A stretch of DNA of 64,000 nucleotides. Origin: G963662655 sp963666875. GTDB lineage: Bacteria; Cloacimonadota; Cloacimonadia; Cloacimonadales; JAIOQZ01. The notes below the pieces were generated by a model that was not told where the DNA came from, did no database searches, and saw nothing but the letters and a program-made list of their open reading frames with translations. The stretch spans positions 1 through 64,000 of the forward strand of contig CAXXPU010000002.1 in NCBI GenBank assembly GCA_963666875.2, given 5' to 3'. Shown here piece after piece: positions 42,341-51,880 of this stretch; within the stretch, counting starts at the first letter, position 1, and every line of letters starts with the position of its first letter. Made by a program: the position numbers and the translations under genes.

Positions 42341-44002
42341 TCAGTACTTGAAAACACTACCGAACGTGAATTCGCGCAGGAGTGAGTTCGTTGGCACCTG
42401 GTTGTCCGGGATATCCGCGAAATGCTCCAGAATGCGCAGAAGCCTTCTCGATTCCAGATACATGGGCGAATACCGGCTGACGCTCTTCAGTTGCGGGATG
42501 GCGTGCTTCTTCAGGACACCGAGTTCGTAGGTCAGCGAGCTGTTGAACATGACATCCGCGTTCTCCTGGAAGGGGAAGATATTCAGATCTTCGCCTTCGC
42601 GGATCGCCTCCCATCGCTTGAGCGTGTCTTCCGCAGTGTAACCGCGGTATTTACTGTCGCGCGTGATGCGCCTGATCTTACGGCAGTCGGTGGTCGGGAT
42701 GCGGTTGTGCTTGTCGATGTTGAGCTGGTTCAGCGCGCTGATGTAAATCTTGAATTTGTGTCGCGCCTCGATATGCGGCGTGAGCTGGTCGTTCAGTCCG
42801 TGGATGCCTTCGAGCAGCAGGAGGTCGCCTACGCCCAGTTTGATCTTGTGGTGGCTGCTGACGCGGTCGCCGCTTTGGAAATCGTACTTTGGCAGTTCGA
42901 CCTCTTCACCCGAAAGAAGCATCTTGAGGTGATTATTCAGGAGTTCGATATCGATGGCGTTAACCGTCTCGAAATCGTACTCGCCGTTCTCCTTGCGCGG
43001 TGTCTGATCGCGCGGCAGGAAGTAGTCGTCCATACCGATCACGATGGGGTTCAACCCCACGACGCGTAGCTGCACGGAGAGACGTTTTGCGAAGGTGGTC
43101 TTGCCGGAGGACGAGGGTCCGGCGATCAGGATGATTCGCGCCTCCGGTTTCGACCGGATCATGTCCGTGATGCGCACGATTTTCCGTTCGTGCAGCGCTT
43201 CCTCGATCTGGATCACCTCGGTTATCGCGTATTTGTGTACATAGTGATTGAGATCGTAAACATTGTGCATGCGCAGGATGTTGAGCCACTTGTCGTGCTC
43301 CTGGTGCGCTTTGTAAAGCTGCTCCGGGATATGCAGATCGCCGATTATTTCCCATTGACCGGCCTTGGGCAATCGAAGCACGAGACCCGGTGAATAGAAA
43401 ATGATATCGAAGTTCGTGATCAAACCGGTGCTGTCGGCAAGCTGGCGGATATAGTAGTCGTGATAAGCGCCGCAGCGGAAAACGGTGATTTCGTTCTTCG
43501 TCCATGATTTGAGATTCGCCACCACGTCTTTCCGACCGGTCTTCGTGAAGAGCGTCAGGGCTTTGACGAGTTCGAATTTCGTCTTCTCGATTCTCATGTC
43601 GCGCTTCACGATGCGCTGCATTTCCTTCTTGAGCGCTTTTGCATCTTCCTCGGTAAGGGTGTGATTACCGAAGACTTCGCAGTAGATTCCATCGGAGATA
43701 GAGTGCTCCACCACGAGTTCCGCATTATCCCCGTGCAGATTGTGGAACGCCTTCATCATGATGAAGATGGCTGTGTCCTGATAGAGCCGCATTCCCTCGA
43801 GCGAATCGTAGGTGATGCAGTCGAGTTCCGCGTTCTGATTGATCATGTAGTCGAGATTGACATGGGAGTTGTTCACGCGATAAGTGAGCAGGTATTTGTC
43901 GTTCAAAGCGCATGCTTCGATTACATCTTTGACCGGCGTGGGTTCGTTCATTTCGAGATTCGTATGGAACTCCCCGTTTATTTTCACACGTATTTTCAGC
44001 AA
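42341..44002 (-). CDS. Uridine kinase-like nucleoside kinase with N-terminal TGS/threonyl-tRNA-synthetase-like region
   Basis: A 553-residue protein with TTG start and GGAGG upstream. The first 60 residues resemble a TGS domain. About 60-250 resemble the second additional domain of threonyl-tRNA synthetase. From about 290 follows a P-loop kinase of the uridine kinase / phosphoribulokinase family (IAGPSSSGKTTFAKRLSVQL, GMDDYFLPRDQTP, DFETVNAIDIELL, LLLEGIHGLND, RRITRDSKYRGYTAEDTLKRW). This domain order is widespread in anaerobes, where it is annotated as nucleoside kinase; preferred substrate is unproven. It is followed by the HAD gene. Confidence 0.85.
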   Translation of the reverse strand: MLKIRVKINGEFHTNLEMNEPTPVKDVIEACALNDKYLLTYRVNNSHVNLDYMINQNAELDCITYDSLEGMRLYQDTAIFIMMKAFHNLHGDNAELVVEHSISDGIYCEVFGNHTLTEEDAKALKKEMQRIVKRDMRIEKTKFELVKALTLFTKTGRKDVVANLKSWTKNEITVFRCGAYHDYYIRQLADSTGLITNFDIIFYSPGLVLRLPKAGQWEIIGDLHIPEQLYKAHQEHDKWLNILRMHNVYDLNHYVHKYAITEVIQIEEALHERKIVRITDMIRSKPEARIILIAGPSSSGKTTFAKRLSVQLRVVGLNPIVIGMDDYFLPRDQTPRKENGEYDFETVNAIDIELLNNHLKMLLSGEEVELPKYDFQSGDRVSSHHKIKLGVGDLLLLEGIHGLNDQLTPHIEARHKFKIYISALNQLNIDKHNRIPTTDCRKIRRITRDSKYRGYTAEDTLKRWEAIREGEDLNIFPFQENADVMFNSSLTYELGVLKKHAIPQLKSVSRYSPMYLESRRLLRILEHFADIPDNQVPTNSLLREFTFGSVFKY

Positions 44003-44024
44003 TTTACCTCCAGTGGGAAATCCT

Positions 44025-44423
44025 TTACAGGTGATAGTTTTCTTTCAGGTGCTCCCGGTTCCATGTCCGGAATATCTCCAGTTCGTCCTGGATCAATTCG
44101 AGGGCAAGCACGATGATCGCGAAATCGTCGAGGAAACCGATACCGGGTGTGTTGTCCGGAATGCCGTCGCTTGGCTCCAGAAGATAAAGTAGCGCGAATG
44201 TGACGGCTTGCACCTTTTCCCGAGAAATTTCCTTGAAATTGCCGTCCTGATATTCCTGCAGCATCGAAAGTGCTTTTTTCACCTCCGGTTTCAACTCATG
44301 TAGTTCTTCCACTTCACCGAGTTCTTCGGTCACACCTTCGACATTCTTCAGTAAACGCTGGATATCTTCCTCGCTAATTGATTGTGCCTGTTCATGTAAC
44401 CAGGCCTGATCGATCTGTTCCAT
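44025..44423 (-). CDS. YkvA-type DUF1232 protein
   Basis: A 132-residue protein with GGAGG before the ATG. The C-terminal half carries the DUF1232 core ALLYLLEPSDGIPDNTPGIG followed by FLDDFAIIVLALELI. The family is short, partly hydrophobic and of unknown function. The N-terminal acidic helical half is variable. It is the first gene of a minus-strand run with the nucleoside kinase 22 bases downstream. Confidence 0.8.
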   Translation of the reverse strand: MEQIDQAWLHEQAQSISEEDIQRLLKNVEGVTEELGEVEELHELKPEVKKALSMLQEYQDGNFKEISREKVQAVTFALLYLLEPSDGIPDNTPGIGFLDDFAIIVLALELIQDELEIFRTWNREHLKENYHL

Positions 44424-44579
44424 TTTTCCTCCTTATCGCGGTGTTTTCGCTTAGAATCTACAATATCGGCTCGAGATTGTCAAATTATTTTGTAGTTTTG
44501 GGTCGGTTTATGCTTCTACCAGGAACCTGGATAAACTGAGGTAGTTGATCCTGAAGTGACTTGTAGAATTGGAGCTGAA

Positions 44580-45152
44580 ATGACTGAATGGAAACGCCTG
44601 CTGTTACTGAAAATGAAAGTTGAGACCTGTATTGCTTACGGCCAGGCTGCCGTCCTGAATCTGAACGCACCCGCGGAATCTGTTGTTGAATGTTGTACTG
44701 CCACTGATGCGAGCAGCCTGAATACTGAGCGAGCCCTCAGTTTATCCCTTTATTTGAGCACTGTGAATGACGGTGTGTACTCGATGTTTGTGATCGCAAC
44801 GAATGTCTACACCGCTGTCAATCACATGTCAAGTACCTTGAAAAGCGAATTCGACAGATTGTTTGCAACCGTTGGTTGCGGTGTGTCATCATTATTGACA
44901 GTTGTAAATCATTCGTTACAATCGCGTGCGTTGCGATTGGCGGTCATCGAGGTGATCAATGGTTTTTGCTCCCGGGAGCAACACTCCGGTTTCTGGTTCT
45001 TCCCCTGTATATATTCATGCAATGAAATCCCGAGTCTGAAACTGAGCCACGGAATGATACAAACCGGCTGTTCTCGTCGCATAGGAAGGTTGTACATAGA
45101 GATGGATGAAGTGCTTGCTTCCGGGTATTTTCTTATGAGGATGGCCTCGTAA
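44580..45152 (+). CDS. Doubtful hypothetical ORF in a 1-kb intergenic stretch
   Basis: The region 44424-45441 has no clear gene. This 190-codon frame starts at an ATG with GGAG five bases before, but its composition (many Cys, Ser, Leu; no domain) is unusual. The opposite strand at 44607-44741 reads like a piece of a beta-helix protein (SIQAARISGSTTFNN, then VQIQDGSLAVSNTGLNF) between stop codons. The stretch may therefore be a decayed secreted-protein gene rather than a live plus-strand gene. Treat as unproven. Confidence 0.2.
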   Translation: MTEWKRLLLLKMKVETCIAYGQAAVLNLNAPAESVVECCTATDASSLNTERALSLSLYLSTVNDGVYSMFVIATNVYTAVNHMSSTLKSEFDRLFATVGCGVSSLLTVVNHSLQSRALRLAVIEVINGFCSREQHSGFWFFPCIYSCNEIPSLKLSHGMIQTGCSRRIGRLYIEMDEVLASGYFLMRMAS

Positions 45153-45441
45153 TGATCACGAAATCATCTCGCACGAGCAGAAACCTTTCAGTCACCTGCA
45201 ATCTGATCTGCAATAAAGTCTTTCATACACGGGGTTCCGAAATCCCGGATTCATACATTTTTTTCACAAGCGCAGTGTCCCGGAGCAAGCATTCCGGCTG
45301 TTCACACCAGCATGACCAACTTCTCCACGTTGTCACCAAGAATCTTTGCGAAAATACTAACTCCTTACGTATGCCAAAAAAAACGCAACAAGATAACTGA
45401 TTCGGTGTTGAACATAGGAAAAAGCTACTCCGGGATATTTT

Positions 45442-46125
45442 ATGAGAAAACTCGATTTTCTGTTACTCATTTGCATTGTTGTATCCGCTATTCTTCTGGC
45501 GTCTTGCGAATGCTCCGATGATGATCAAGACGAATCGGTAAATACGGATGTAATCATCCCGCTTGCTGTCGGTAACGAATGGACCTACCTCTATACCTCC
45601 AGTACATACACCGACACGCTCCGCATCGGGATTACCGGCTCCATGACGCTCGATACCGGCGACCGCGAATCGCGTATCGCATATCTGTGGAGCTGGTTCG
45701 ACTTCGAGACCGGGCAGTACTCGGACTTCAGTTGGCTGCGATACAATACCGAAGAGGGCTTTCACTCGGCAGGAGGAATCAGCCCTTCCGACACGCTGCT
45801 TCTGGACTATTTACAACTTAAGTATCCGGTTTCAAAGGGCGAAAGCTGGATTTACCCGGATCTCGAATACGATTACATCGAGGATGAATGGATCGTGAAC
45901 GACACGCTGGAAGCCTTCTGCACCGCCGTCGATACCCTCGTCTCCACCCCCGCCGGCGATTTCTCCTGTGTCGAAGTTACCCTGTGCTATCTCGGCACGA
46001 CGCCCGGTGAGTATTACGTCCAGCGATTCTATTACGCTCCCAAAATCGGCTACATTGGGTTCAGGTTGTTTGCTGGGGGCGAAGTCACCGCCAGCCGCCT
46101 GTTGATGGATTACAATCTCAGATGA
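45442..46125 (+). CDS. Lipoprotein, hypothetical
   Basis: A 227-residue protein with a clear lipoprotein signal (FLLLICIVVSAILLASC) followed by an acidic linker (SDDDQDES). The body is beta-rich with PLAVGNEWTYLYTSSTYTDT, a form often seen in secreted proteins of FCB-group bacteria that begin with a VGNxWxY block. Function unknown. It is convergent with the SagB-like gene, with a 6-base gap. Confidence 0.75.
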   Translation: MRKLDFLLLICIVVSAILLASCECSDDDQDESVNTDVIIPLAVGNEWTYLYTSSTYTDTLRIGITGSMTLDTGDRESRIAYLWSWFDFETGQYSDFSWLRYNTEEGFHSAGGISPSDTLLLDYLQLKYPVSKGESWIYPDLEYDYIEDEWIVNDTLEAFCTAVDTLVSTPAGDFSCVEVTLCYLGTTPGEYYVQRFYYAPKIGYIGFRLFAGGEVTASRLLMDYNLR

Positions 46126-46131
46126 TCGCCC

Positions 46132-47148
46132 CTACTTGACCTTCCCCAGCGGCATCACGTAAAGTGGCTCTTCCTCGCGGGTCATCCCCGTGAGAATCTG
46201 CAACTGGAGATCGTCGAAAGCCCCGATCGCGACCGTTCCCATCCCCATCGATTGTACCTGTAAATACACATTCTCCGCCGAATGCCCCAAGTCCATCGGA
46301 ACATAGCGCGCACGACCGCGCGAACCGTATTTCGATGTGGTGCGTTCGTAAACGGCAGACCAGATTATCGACGCAGGAGCGTTCGTTACCCAGTCCTGAT
46401 CCAGGCAAGCCGTGCCCAGCTCCTCATGAAAATCGCCTTCCTTCACCGGATAAAGCATGTGGCCGTCCGGCTCGTAGATGTAAATGCCCGGATCGAGTCC
46501 TTGCACGTTCCATGCCGCCAGATAAAGCTCCAGCGGATACAACGCGCCTGCGGATGGAGCCGTCTTCATACCGCCGCGCAGTTTCTTCGGCGCGTATCTT
46601 TTTGTGACGCCATACGCAGCCCAAAGCAGCTGTGAGACTTCGTTCACGCTCAATGATTCGTCGGTGAATTGCCGTACCGATCTTCTGTTCAGCAGCGCTT
46701 CTTCGATAGAGGTTTCGCTGGTGTGTGAAGGCTCGGGAAGCGCGATGGGATTCTTCAGTTCGTGCGCCTGCGGAAGTACATTGAGCAGCTTCTCGCGATT
46801 CGCCTCGATCTTTACCATGACCGTCTTCCACTCCGGATCGCTCCACAGCGTTTCCAGGTCGGAATCCTCGCTGGGCCATTCATAATCCAGCCAACCCAGT
46901 TCAACGCACCGATTCAGACATTCGAACGCCTTCTCCTTGTCGCCGGAGAGCGCGAAACAACATGTCGCATCGTACATGATTTCGATGGTCACGTCGTAGG
47001 TATCGATACATGCCTCCAGAATACTTGCGGCTTCCTTGTATTGACCCTCCCGATAGAGTTTCTCGGCTTCGTCGAGTTGAGAATCGAGGTCGGCCGAAGC
47101 GAGCAGACCCACGAATACTACGAGAATAAGACACCATACTGATTTCAT
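46132..47148 (-). CDS. Exported TPR-SagB-type nitroreductase
   Basis: The start at 47148 has GGGAGG and a following signal peptide (VWCLILVVFVGLLASA). Residues about 20-110 form a TPR-like helical region (LDEAEKLYREGQYKEAASIL, then YDATCCFALSGDKEKAFEC). About 150-338 are a SagB-type nitroreductase domain (LNRRSVRQFTDESLSVNEVS, GGMKTAPSAGALYPLELYLA, SAENVYLQVQSMGMGTVAIG, EPLYVMPLGK). SagB-like enzymes oxidise azolines in peptide toxins, but stand-alone exported forms such as this are common with unknown roles. No YcaO or precursor gene is adjacent, so a RiPP role is not supported. Confidence 0.85.
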   Translation of the reverse strand: MKSVWCLILVVFVGLLASADLDSQLDEAEKLYREGQYKEAASILEACIDTYDVTIEIMYDATCCFALSGDKEKAFECLNRCVELGWLDYEWPSEDSDLETLWSDPEWKTVMVKIEANREKLLNVLPQAHELKNPIALPEPSHTSETSIEEALLNRRSVRQFTDESLSVNEVSQLLWAAYGVTKRYAPKKLRGGMKTAPSAGALYPLELYLAAWNVQGLDPGIYIYEPDGHMLYPVKEGDFHEELGTACLDQDWVTNAPASIIWSAVYERTTSKYGSRGRARYVPMDLGHSAENVYLQVQSMGMGTVAIGAFDDLQLQILTGMTREEEPLYVMPLGKVK

Positions 47149-47368
47149 GATATACCTCCCTGCTGTATGGTAAAAGGGAGGTTTACGGGATGCATTGTCA
47201 AGCAATTCAGGAGGATTTTCCATGCTCGGTATTTGCATCGAAAAAAAAGCTTGCTCTGCAGACCGCGGTAAATATTTCTTGTCCATTACATCGTGACACA
47301 GGTACAAACTGAACAGGGTTCAGAAAGCCGTAACGGAGTAGATTACGACGATACAGGAGATCAACGAG

Positions 47369-47764
47369 ATGGCAGCGAAGACACTGACTGACGAACAACT
47401 GCAGCGCTACAAAGAGGTACTCGAGCAGGAAAAAGAGGATACTCTCCAGGTCATTCGTGATATCGAAAATTTCCAGAAGCGTGGTGCGAAAGAGAACTCG
47501 GGAAATCTTTCTTCTTATTCGCTACATCAGGCAGACCTCGGCTCCGATACCGAGAGTTCGGAGAAGGAAGTCTATCTTCTCGAAGAAGAACAGCGCAAAC
47601 TGCGGAAGCTCAATCAATCGTTGAAACGGGTCTATGAGAAGAGCTACGGCATCTGTGAGATGTGCGGAGAATATATCGGCGAGAAGCGCCTGAAGATCGT
47701 CCCGTACGCCAGCCTCTGCATCGATTGCAGATCGAAAGAGGAAAAATCTCGAAAAAGACGTTGA
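47369..47764 (+). CDS. DksA/TraR-type C4 zinc-finger protein
   Basis: A 131-residue protein: N-terminal coiled coil (LQRYKEVLEQEKEDTLQVI), then a C4 finger (YGICEMCGEYIGEKRL and ASLCIDCRSK). DksA-type proteins enter the RNA polymerase secondary channel and tune transcription with ppGpp. The coiled-coil tip lacks an obvious DxxDxA motif; the nearest acidic stretch is DLGSDTESSEKE, so it may be a TraR/YocK-like relative rather than DksA proper. AGGAGA lies about ten bases before the ATG. Confidence 0.85.
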   Translation: MAAKTLTDEQLQRYKEVLEQEKEDTLQVIRDIENFQKRGAKENSGNLSSYSLHQADLGSDTESSEKEVYLLEEEQRKLRKLNQSLKRVYEKSYGICEMCGEYIGEKRLKIVPYASLCIDCRSKEEKSRKRR

Positions 47765-47888
47765 CGAAATAGCAAAATCCGCTCTATTATTTTCTACGAA
47801 AATTCTCACATTCGCAAAACCATCTTGCCCGGATTGAAAATGTCATTATTTTCTAAACTATAGAGACTTCAAACAAGGAGCCTGGAGG

Positions 47889-48197
47889 ATGAAGCCGCAC
47901 AAGCAGTATCACAAAAGTAAACCGGTTTGCGAAGTTACGTTCCACCTTCCCTGGCAGGCTGCCAAAGACGCGAAGCAGGTGCATATTGTCGGTGAATTCA
48001 ATAATTGGGATGAAAGTTCTCTGCCCATGAACCGGGATAAAAACGGCGACTGGAGCATCACGCTGGACCTCGATACCGGCAGAGAATACCAGTATCGTTT
48101 TCTTATCGATGAAGCGAGCTGGGAAAACGACTGGGATGCGGATGGATATGTACCCTCTCCGATTGGCGGTTGCTACAATTCTGTGGTTGTAATCTGA
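47889..48197 (+). CDS. Stand-alone CBM48/AMPK-type glycogen-binding protein
   Basis: A 102-residue single-domain protein. AKQVHIVGEFNNWDESSLPM and EYQYRFLIDEASWENDWDAD are the signature of the early-set carbohydrate-binding module 48 found in AMPK beta subunits and branching enzymes. No catalytic domain is attached. GGAGG directly precedes the ATG, with a second AAGGAG 13 bases upstream. It may target a glycogen-related activity or bind stored polysaccharide; no glycogen gene is nearby. Confidence 0.85.
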   Translation: MKPHKQYHKSKPVCEVTFHLPWQAAKDAKQVHIVGEFNNWDESSLPMNRDKNGDWSITLDLDTGREYQYRFLIDEASWENDWDADGYVPSPIGGCYNSVVVI

Positions 48198-48254
48198 GCT
48201 TTCCCTTTACTGTCCTGACGTAAACAGGTTAACGCCTGCAAAGGGATTTTATAC

Positions 48255-49073
48255 TCATTGCTTCTGATATTGAGGCTTCTGTATCGTTTTTGCCATCTCA
48301 CGATTAACAGCACGACGCACTTCGCGATTCATGTCGAAGTAATTGCAAACGCTGCCCATTGCATAAGACATCAAGATGCTCCTTCCCGTATTCGTATAGT
48401 TCAAAGAGTATATCGAATACAACAAATCCGTATTCATCATGTCGAAATCATCGAGGCAGTTCGCAGGAAACGTGAAGCTACGATCGGATGATAAAAGATC
48501 CAAGACAAAATCATCTTCATGCCCCAGATTCGATTCTTCGTCGTACCACTCGCTGAGTGCGTAGGCGGCCTGCATCAGATTGTCGTCTTCCATCTCCCAG
48601 GCGAACGTGACTTCCTCAGCCGTTCCAGCAATTGAATCGGGCTTGGTCCAGATCGGGTAATAGGCGATGATGATGTCGCCGCTTACCTGATCATCGATAA
48701 TATGTATATCGTCCTCTATTTGCTGATACCGGTACTGGATCGGATAGCTTTGACCGGATTCCAATTCAACCGGGAGAACGAATTCAGCATAGGTGACACT
48801 GCTGAAGGTCAGACTCTCCGTCATGTCCTGTCCATCGACCCAAAGGTAATGATGGTATTCGCCGTCAAACGATTCGTCGAAATCGATACCGCCCCCATCG
48901 ACCTCGACCCTGGTTCCCCGCTCATTCATGGATCCGATCGAGATGACATAATCCGATACGGCTACCTTGTAAATAATATTATCGAATCCGTACTGAAGGT
49001 CTTCGTCGTCATCGCAAGACACGATACATGCGAATAGAATTAATACGAGAATCGCAATTCCGAGATATCTCAT
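48255..49073 (-). CDS. Lipoprotein, hypothetical
   Basis: A 272-residue protein. The start at 49073 (MRYLGIAILVLILFACIVSC) has GAAGGAGG just upstream and gives a lipoprotein signal ending in Cys, followed by an acidic linker (DDDEDLQYGF). The body is beta-rich with no domain I recognise. It is monocistronic, convergent with the CBM48 gene. Confidence 0.7.
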   Translation of the reverse strand: MRYLGIAILVLILFACIVSCDDDEDLQYGFDNIIYKVAVSDYVISIGSMNERGTRVEVDGGGIDFDESFDGEYHHYLWVDGQDMTESLTFSSVTYAEFVLPVELESGQSYPIQYRYQQIEDDIHIIDDQVSGDIIIAYYPIWTKPDSIAGTAEEVTFAWEMEDDNLMQAAYALSEWYDEESNLGHEDDFVLDLLSSDRSFTFPANCLDDFDMMNTDLLYSIYSLNYTNTGRSILMSYAMGSVCNYFDMNREVRRAVNREMAKTIQKPQYQKQ

Positions 49074-49214
49074 CTTACCCTCCTTCCTGTTCGAGTGACA
49101 TACAAATGTACCCTGTCGAAACAATCCTGTCAAAAAAAATCGAATCGTTTTTCGTTGACGATTTTACCGCGCTGGATTCAATCGGATTTGAATAAACGAA
49201 AGGAGACGAAGACG

Positions 49215-49280
49215 ATGCAAAAACACAAACGAATCTGCATGCAGACAATCTTCGCCTTATCGTTATTGCTGCTCCCCTGA
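49215..49280 (+). CDS. Very short ORF (21 residues), possible leader or signal-peptide remnant
   Basis: AAAGGAG precedes the ATG at 49215. The product is a signal-like peptide (basic MQKHKRICMQTIF, then hydrophobic ALSLLLLP) that stops abruptly. It lies 90 bases before leuS. No leucine-rich regulatory run typical of attenuators is convincing, though four consecutive Leu occur. It may be a truncated gene start. Weak. Confidence 0.25.
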   Translation: MQKHKRICMQTIFALSLLLLP

Positions 49281-49369
49281 GGGGGATGAAACGACAAGTG
49301 ACACATTGCCAATTATCTCACGTCAAACGCCCGGAAATAATAAATACACGATAGATTTGGAGGATTTTC

Positions 49370-51847
49370 ATGGAGTATCCCTTCCACGAAATCGAAAAGA
49401 AATGGCAGAAAGTCTGGCTGGATAAAGACATCTTCCACGCCAGCAATGACACAGATAAGAAGAAATACTACGTGCTGTCGATGTTCCCCTATCCATCGGG
49501 CATCCTGCACATGGGTCATATTTCCAATTACTCCATCGGCGACGCGGTGGCGCGCTTCAAGATGATGGAGGGCTACAACGTCATGCAGCCGATGGGCTAC
49601 GACTCCTTCGGCATGCCGGCGGAGAACTTCGCGATCAAGCACAACTCGCATCCGCGTATCACCACCGAGCAGAACATCGACGTCATGCGTGGACAGTTCA
49701 ACTCGATGGGCTTCGGGTTCGACTGGGATCGCGAAGTCAGCACCTGCCGCCCGAACTACTATAAATGGGGACAGTGGCTCTTCAAGCGCATGTACGAGAA
49801 GGGGCTGGTCTATCAGAAGAAATCGTTCGTCAACTGGTGCGACGACTGCCAGACGGTGCTCGCCAACGAGCAGGTCGAGGACGGCGCATGCTGGCGCTGC
49901 GGCAGCGAAGTCAAGCAGAAGGAGATGATGCAGTGGTTCTTCCGTATCACCGAATACGCCGAGGAACTGCTCGACTTTTCGAACATGATCGAATGGCCCG
50001 AGCGCGTTGTCACCATGCAGACAAATTGGATCGGCAAGAGCTACGGCACCGAAATCGTCTTCCCGCTGGAAGGGCAGGAGGGCGAGATACCAGTCTTCAC
50101 CACGCGACCAGATACGATTTTCGGCGTCACCTTCATGGCGCTGCCGCCGGAACACCCACTTGTTCGCGGCTGGCTGGCGGAAGAGGATGAAGGCTCCGAA
50201 ATGGCGAAATTCTGCGACAAAGTGCTCATGGAAGACAAGACCGAGCGCGGCGCCGACGATACCGTCAAGGAAGGCGTCTTCACCGGAAGATACTGCATCA
50301 ACCCGCTCAACGGCGACAGGGTGCAGATATGGGTGACCAACTACGTCCTGATGGAATACGGCACCGGCGCGGTGATGGCCGTCCCGGCGCACGATCAGCG
50401 CGACTGGGAATTCGCCGCGAAATACGGCATCCCGGTCAAGATCGTCATCCAGAATCCTGAGGAAGAACTCGTCCTCGAAAACATGACCTGCGCCTACACC
50501 GAACAGGGCATCATGGTCAATTCGAAGACCTTCGACGGCATGAAGAGCACCGACGCGATCACGGAAATATCGAAATACATTGAAGCGGAAGGCATGGGCA
50601 AGCGCACCGTCAGCTACCGGCTGCGCGACTGGGGCATCTCTCGCCAGCGGTACTGGGGCAATCCGATCCCCATCGTCCATTGCGAGAAATGCGGCATTGT
50701 GCTGGTCCCCGACGAGGACCTTCCCGTGCTGCTCCCGGACGACGTTAAGGTGGGCAGAACCAAACAGAATCCGCTGCTCTCGGCTACCGACTGGCTGAGC
50801 ACTACCTGCCCGAAATGCGGCGCTCCGGCAAGACGCGAGACCGACACCATGGACACCTTCGTCGATAGCTCGTGGTACTTCGCGCGCTACGCCGACGCGC
50901 ACAACGACGAAATGCCGTTCTCGCCCGAAAGCGCCAACTACTGGCTGCCCGTGGATCAGTACATCGGCGGTATCGAACACGCCTGCATGCACCTGCTCTA
51001 CGCGCGGTTTTTCCATAAATTCATGCGCGACCTGGGAATGGTCGAATGCGACGAGCCGTTCGCGCGTCTGCTCACGCAGGGCATGGTCATCAAGGACGGC
51101 GCTAAAATGTCCAAATCGAAGGGTAACATGGTCGATCCGGAAAGCTATATCGACCGCTTCGGCGCAGACACCGTGAGGCTTTTCATGCTCTTCGCATCGC
51201 CGCCCGAGAAGGACGTCGAGTGGAACGACGAAGGCGTCGTTGGCGCGTTCCGGTTCCTGAATCGCGTCTGGCGAACCGTAGAGCAGAATCTGGATATAAT
51301 AGCAGAATTCGGCAAACCGTACCGGGAAGATATCGAACTCTCGCGCGAGATCAAGGACCTCAGGTACAGTACGCATTTCACCGTGAAGAAGGTGAATGAG
51401 GATATCCGCGAGCGGATGCACTTCAACACCGCCATCGCCGCCGTGATGGAGCACCTGAACCACGTATCGTCGATCGATGCCGGGAAGCTGACCGACAACG
51501 AGAAGGCTGTTTTCGCCGAATCGATCGCAGTGATCCCGCGCTTGCTTTATCCCTTCACGCCGCATATCTGCGAAGAGCTGTGGTCGATGATGGGAAACGA
51601 AAACCTGCTTCACGAAGCCGGCGTGGTTGTGTACAACGAGAAATATCTGGTAAAGGACGAGATTACCTATCCCATCCAGATCATGGGCAAGCTGCGCGGC
51701 AAGCTGGACGTTCCTGCCGCTACGCCGATCGAAGAGATCAAGAAGCTGGCGCTGGAAGTTGAAAACGTGCAGAAGCACATCGAAGGGAAAACGGTCATGA
51801 AGGTGATCGTGGTGCCGAAGAAGCTGGTCAGTATCGTGGTGAAATAG
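49370..51847 (+). CDS. leuS: Leucyl-tRNA synthetase
   Basis: LeuRS charges tRNA-Leu and edits mischarged products. The 825-residue protein has the class I HIGH motif as HMGH at 47-50 (within YPSGILHMGH), a CP1 editing domain (TTRPDTIFGVTFMALPPEHP, GTGAVMAVPAHDQRDWEFA), and the KMSKS loop from K579. Next come the VEWNDEGVVGA region, the anticodon-binding helices and a short C-terminal domain (IQIMGKLRGKLDVPA). GGAGG is close to the ATG. A hairpin terminator follows at 51881. Confidence 0.97.
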   Translation: MEYPFHEIEKKWQKVWLDKDIFHASNDTDKKKYYVLSMFPYPSGILHMGHISNYSIGDAVARFKMMEGYNVMQPMGYDSFGMPAENFAIKHNSHPRITTEQNIDVMRGQFNSMGFGFDWDREVSTCRPNYYKWGQWLFKRMYEKGLVYQKKSFVNWCDDCQTVLANEQVEDGACWRCGSEVKQKEMMQWFFRITEYAEELLDFSNMIEWPERVVTMQTNWIGKSYGTEIVFPLEGQEGEIPVFTTRPDTIFGVTFMALPPEHPLVRGWLAEEDEGSEMAKFCDKVLMEDKTERGADDTVKEGVFTGRYCINPLNGDRVQIWVTNYVLMEYGTGAVMAVPAHDQRDWEFAAKYGIPVKIVIQNPEEELVLENMTCAYTEQGIMVNSKTFDGMKSTDAITEISKYIEAEGMGKRTVSYRLRDWGISRQRYWGNPIPIVHCEKCGIVLVPDEDLPVLLPDDVKVGRTKQNPLLSATDWLSTTCPKCGAPARRETDTMDTFVDSSWYFARYADAHNDEMPFSPESANYWLPVDQYIGGIEHACMHLLYARFFHKFMRDLGMVECDEPFARLLTQGMVIKDGAKMSKSKGNMVDPESYIDRFGADTVRLFMLFASPPEKDVEWNDEGVVGAFRFLNRVWRTVEQNLDIIAEFGKPYREDIELSREIKDLRYSTHFTVKKVNEDIRERMHFNTAIAAVMEHLNHVSSIDAGKLTDNEKAVFAESIAVIPRLLYPFTPHICEELWSMMGNENLLHEAGVVVYNEKYLVKDEITYPIQIMGKLRGKLDVPAATPIEEIKKLALEVENVQKHIEGKTVMKVIVVPKKLVSIVVK

Positions 51848-51880
51848 TCCGGCGGCACCCTGCCTGCATCGATTATATAG

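Noticed and set aside
46132..47148. SagB-like gene as part of an azole-peptide biosynthesis cluster
   Set aside because: No YcaO, precursor peptide or transporter gene nearby, and the protein carries an export signal.
47369..47764. Assignment as genuine DksA
   Set aside because: The C4 finger is clear, but the catalytic coiled-coil tip motif is not, so only the DksA/TraR superfamily is called.
49313..51778. 821-codon open frame antisense to leuS
   Set aside because: It is a mirror of the leuS codon pattern, has no domain and lacks a ribosome binding site; leuS is unambiguous.
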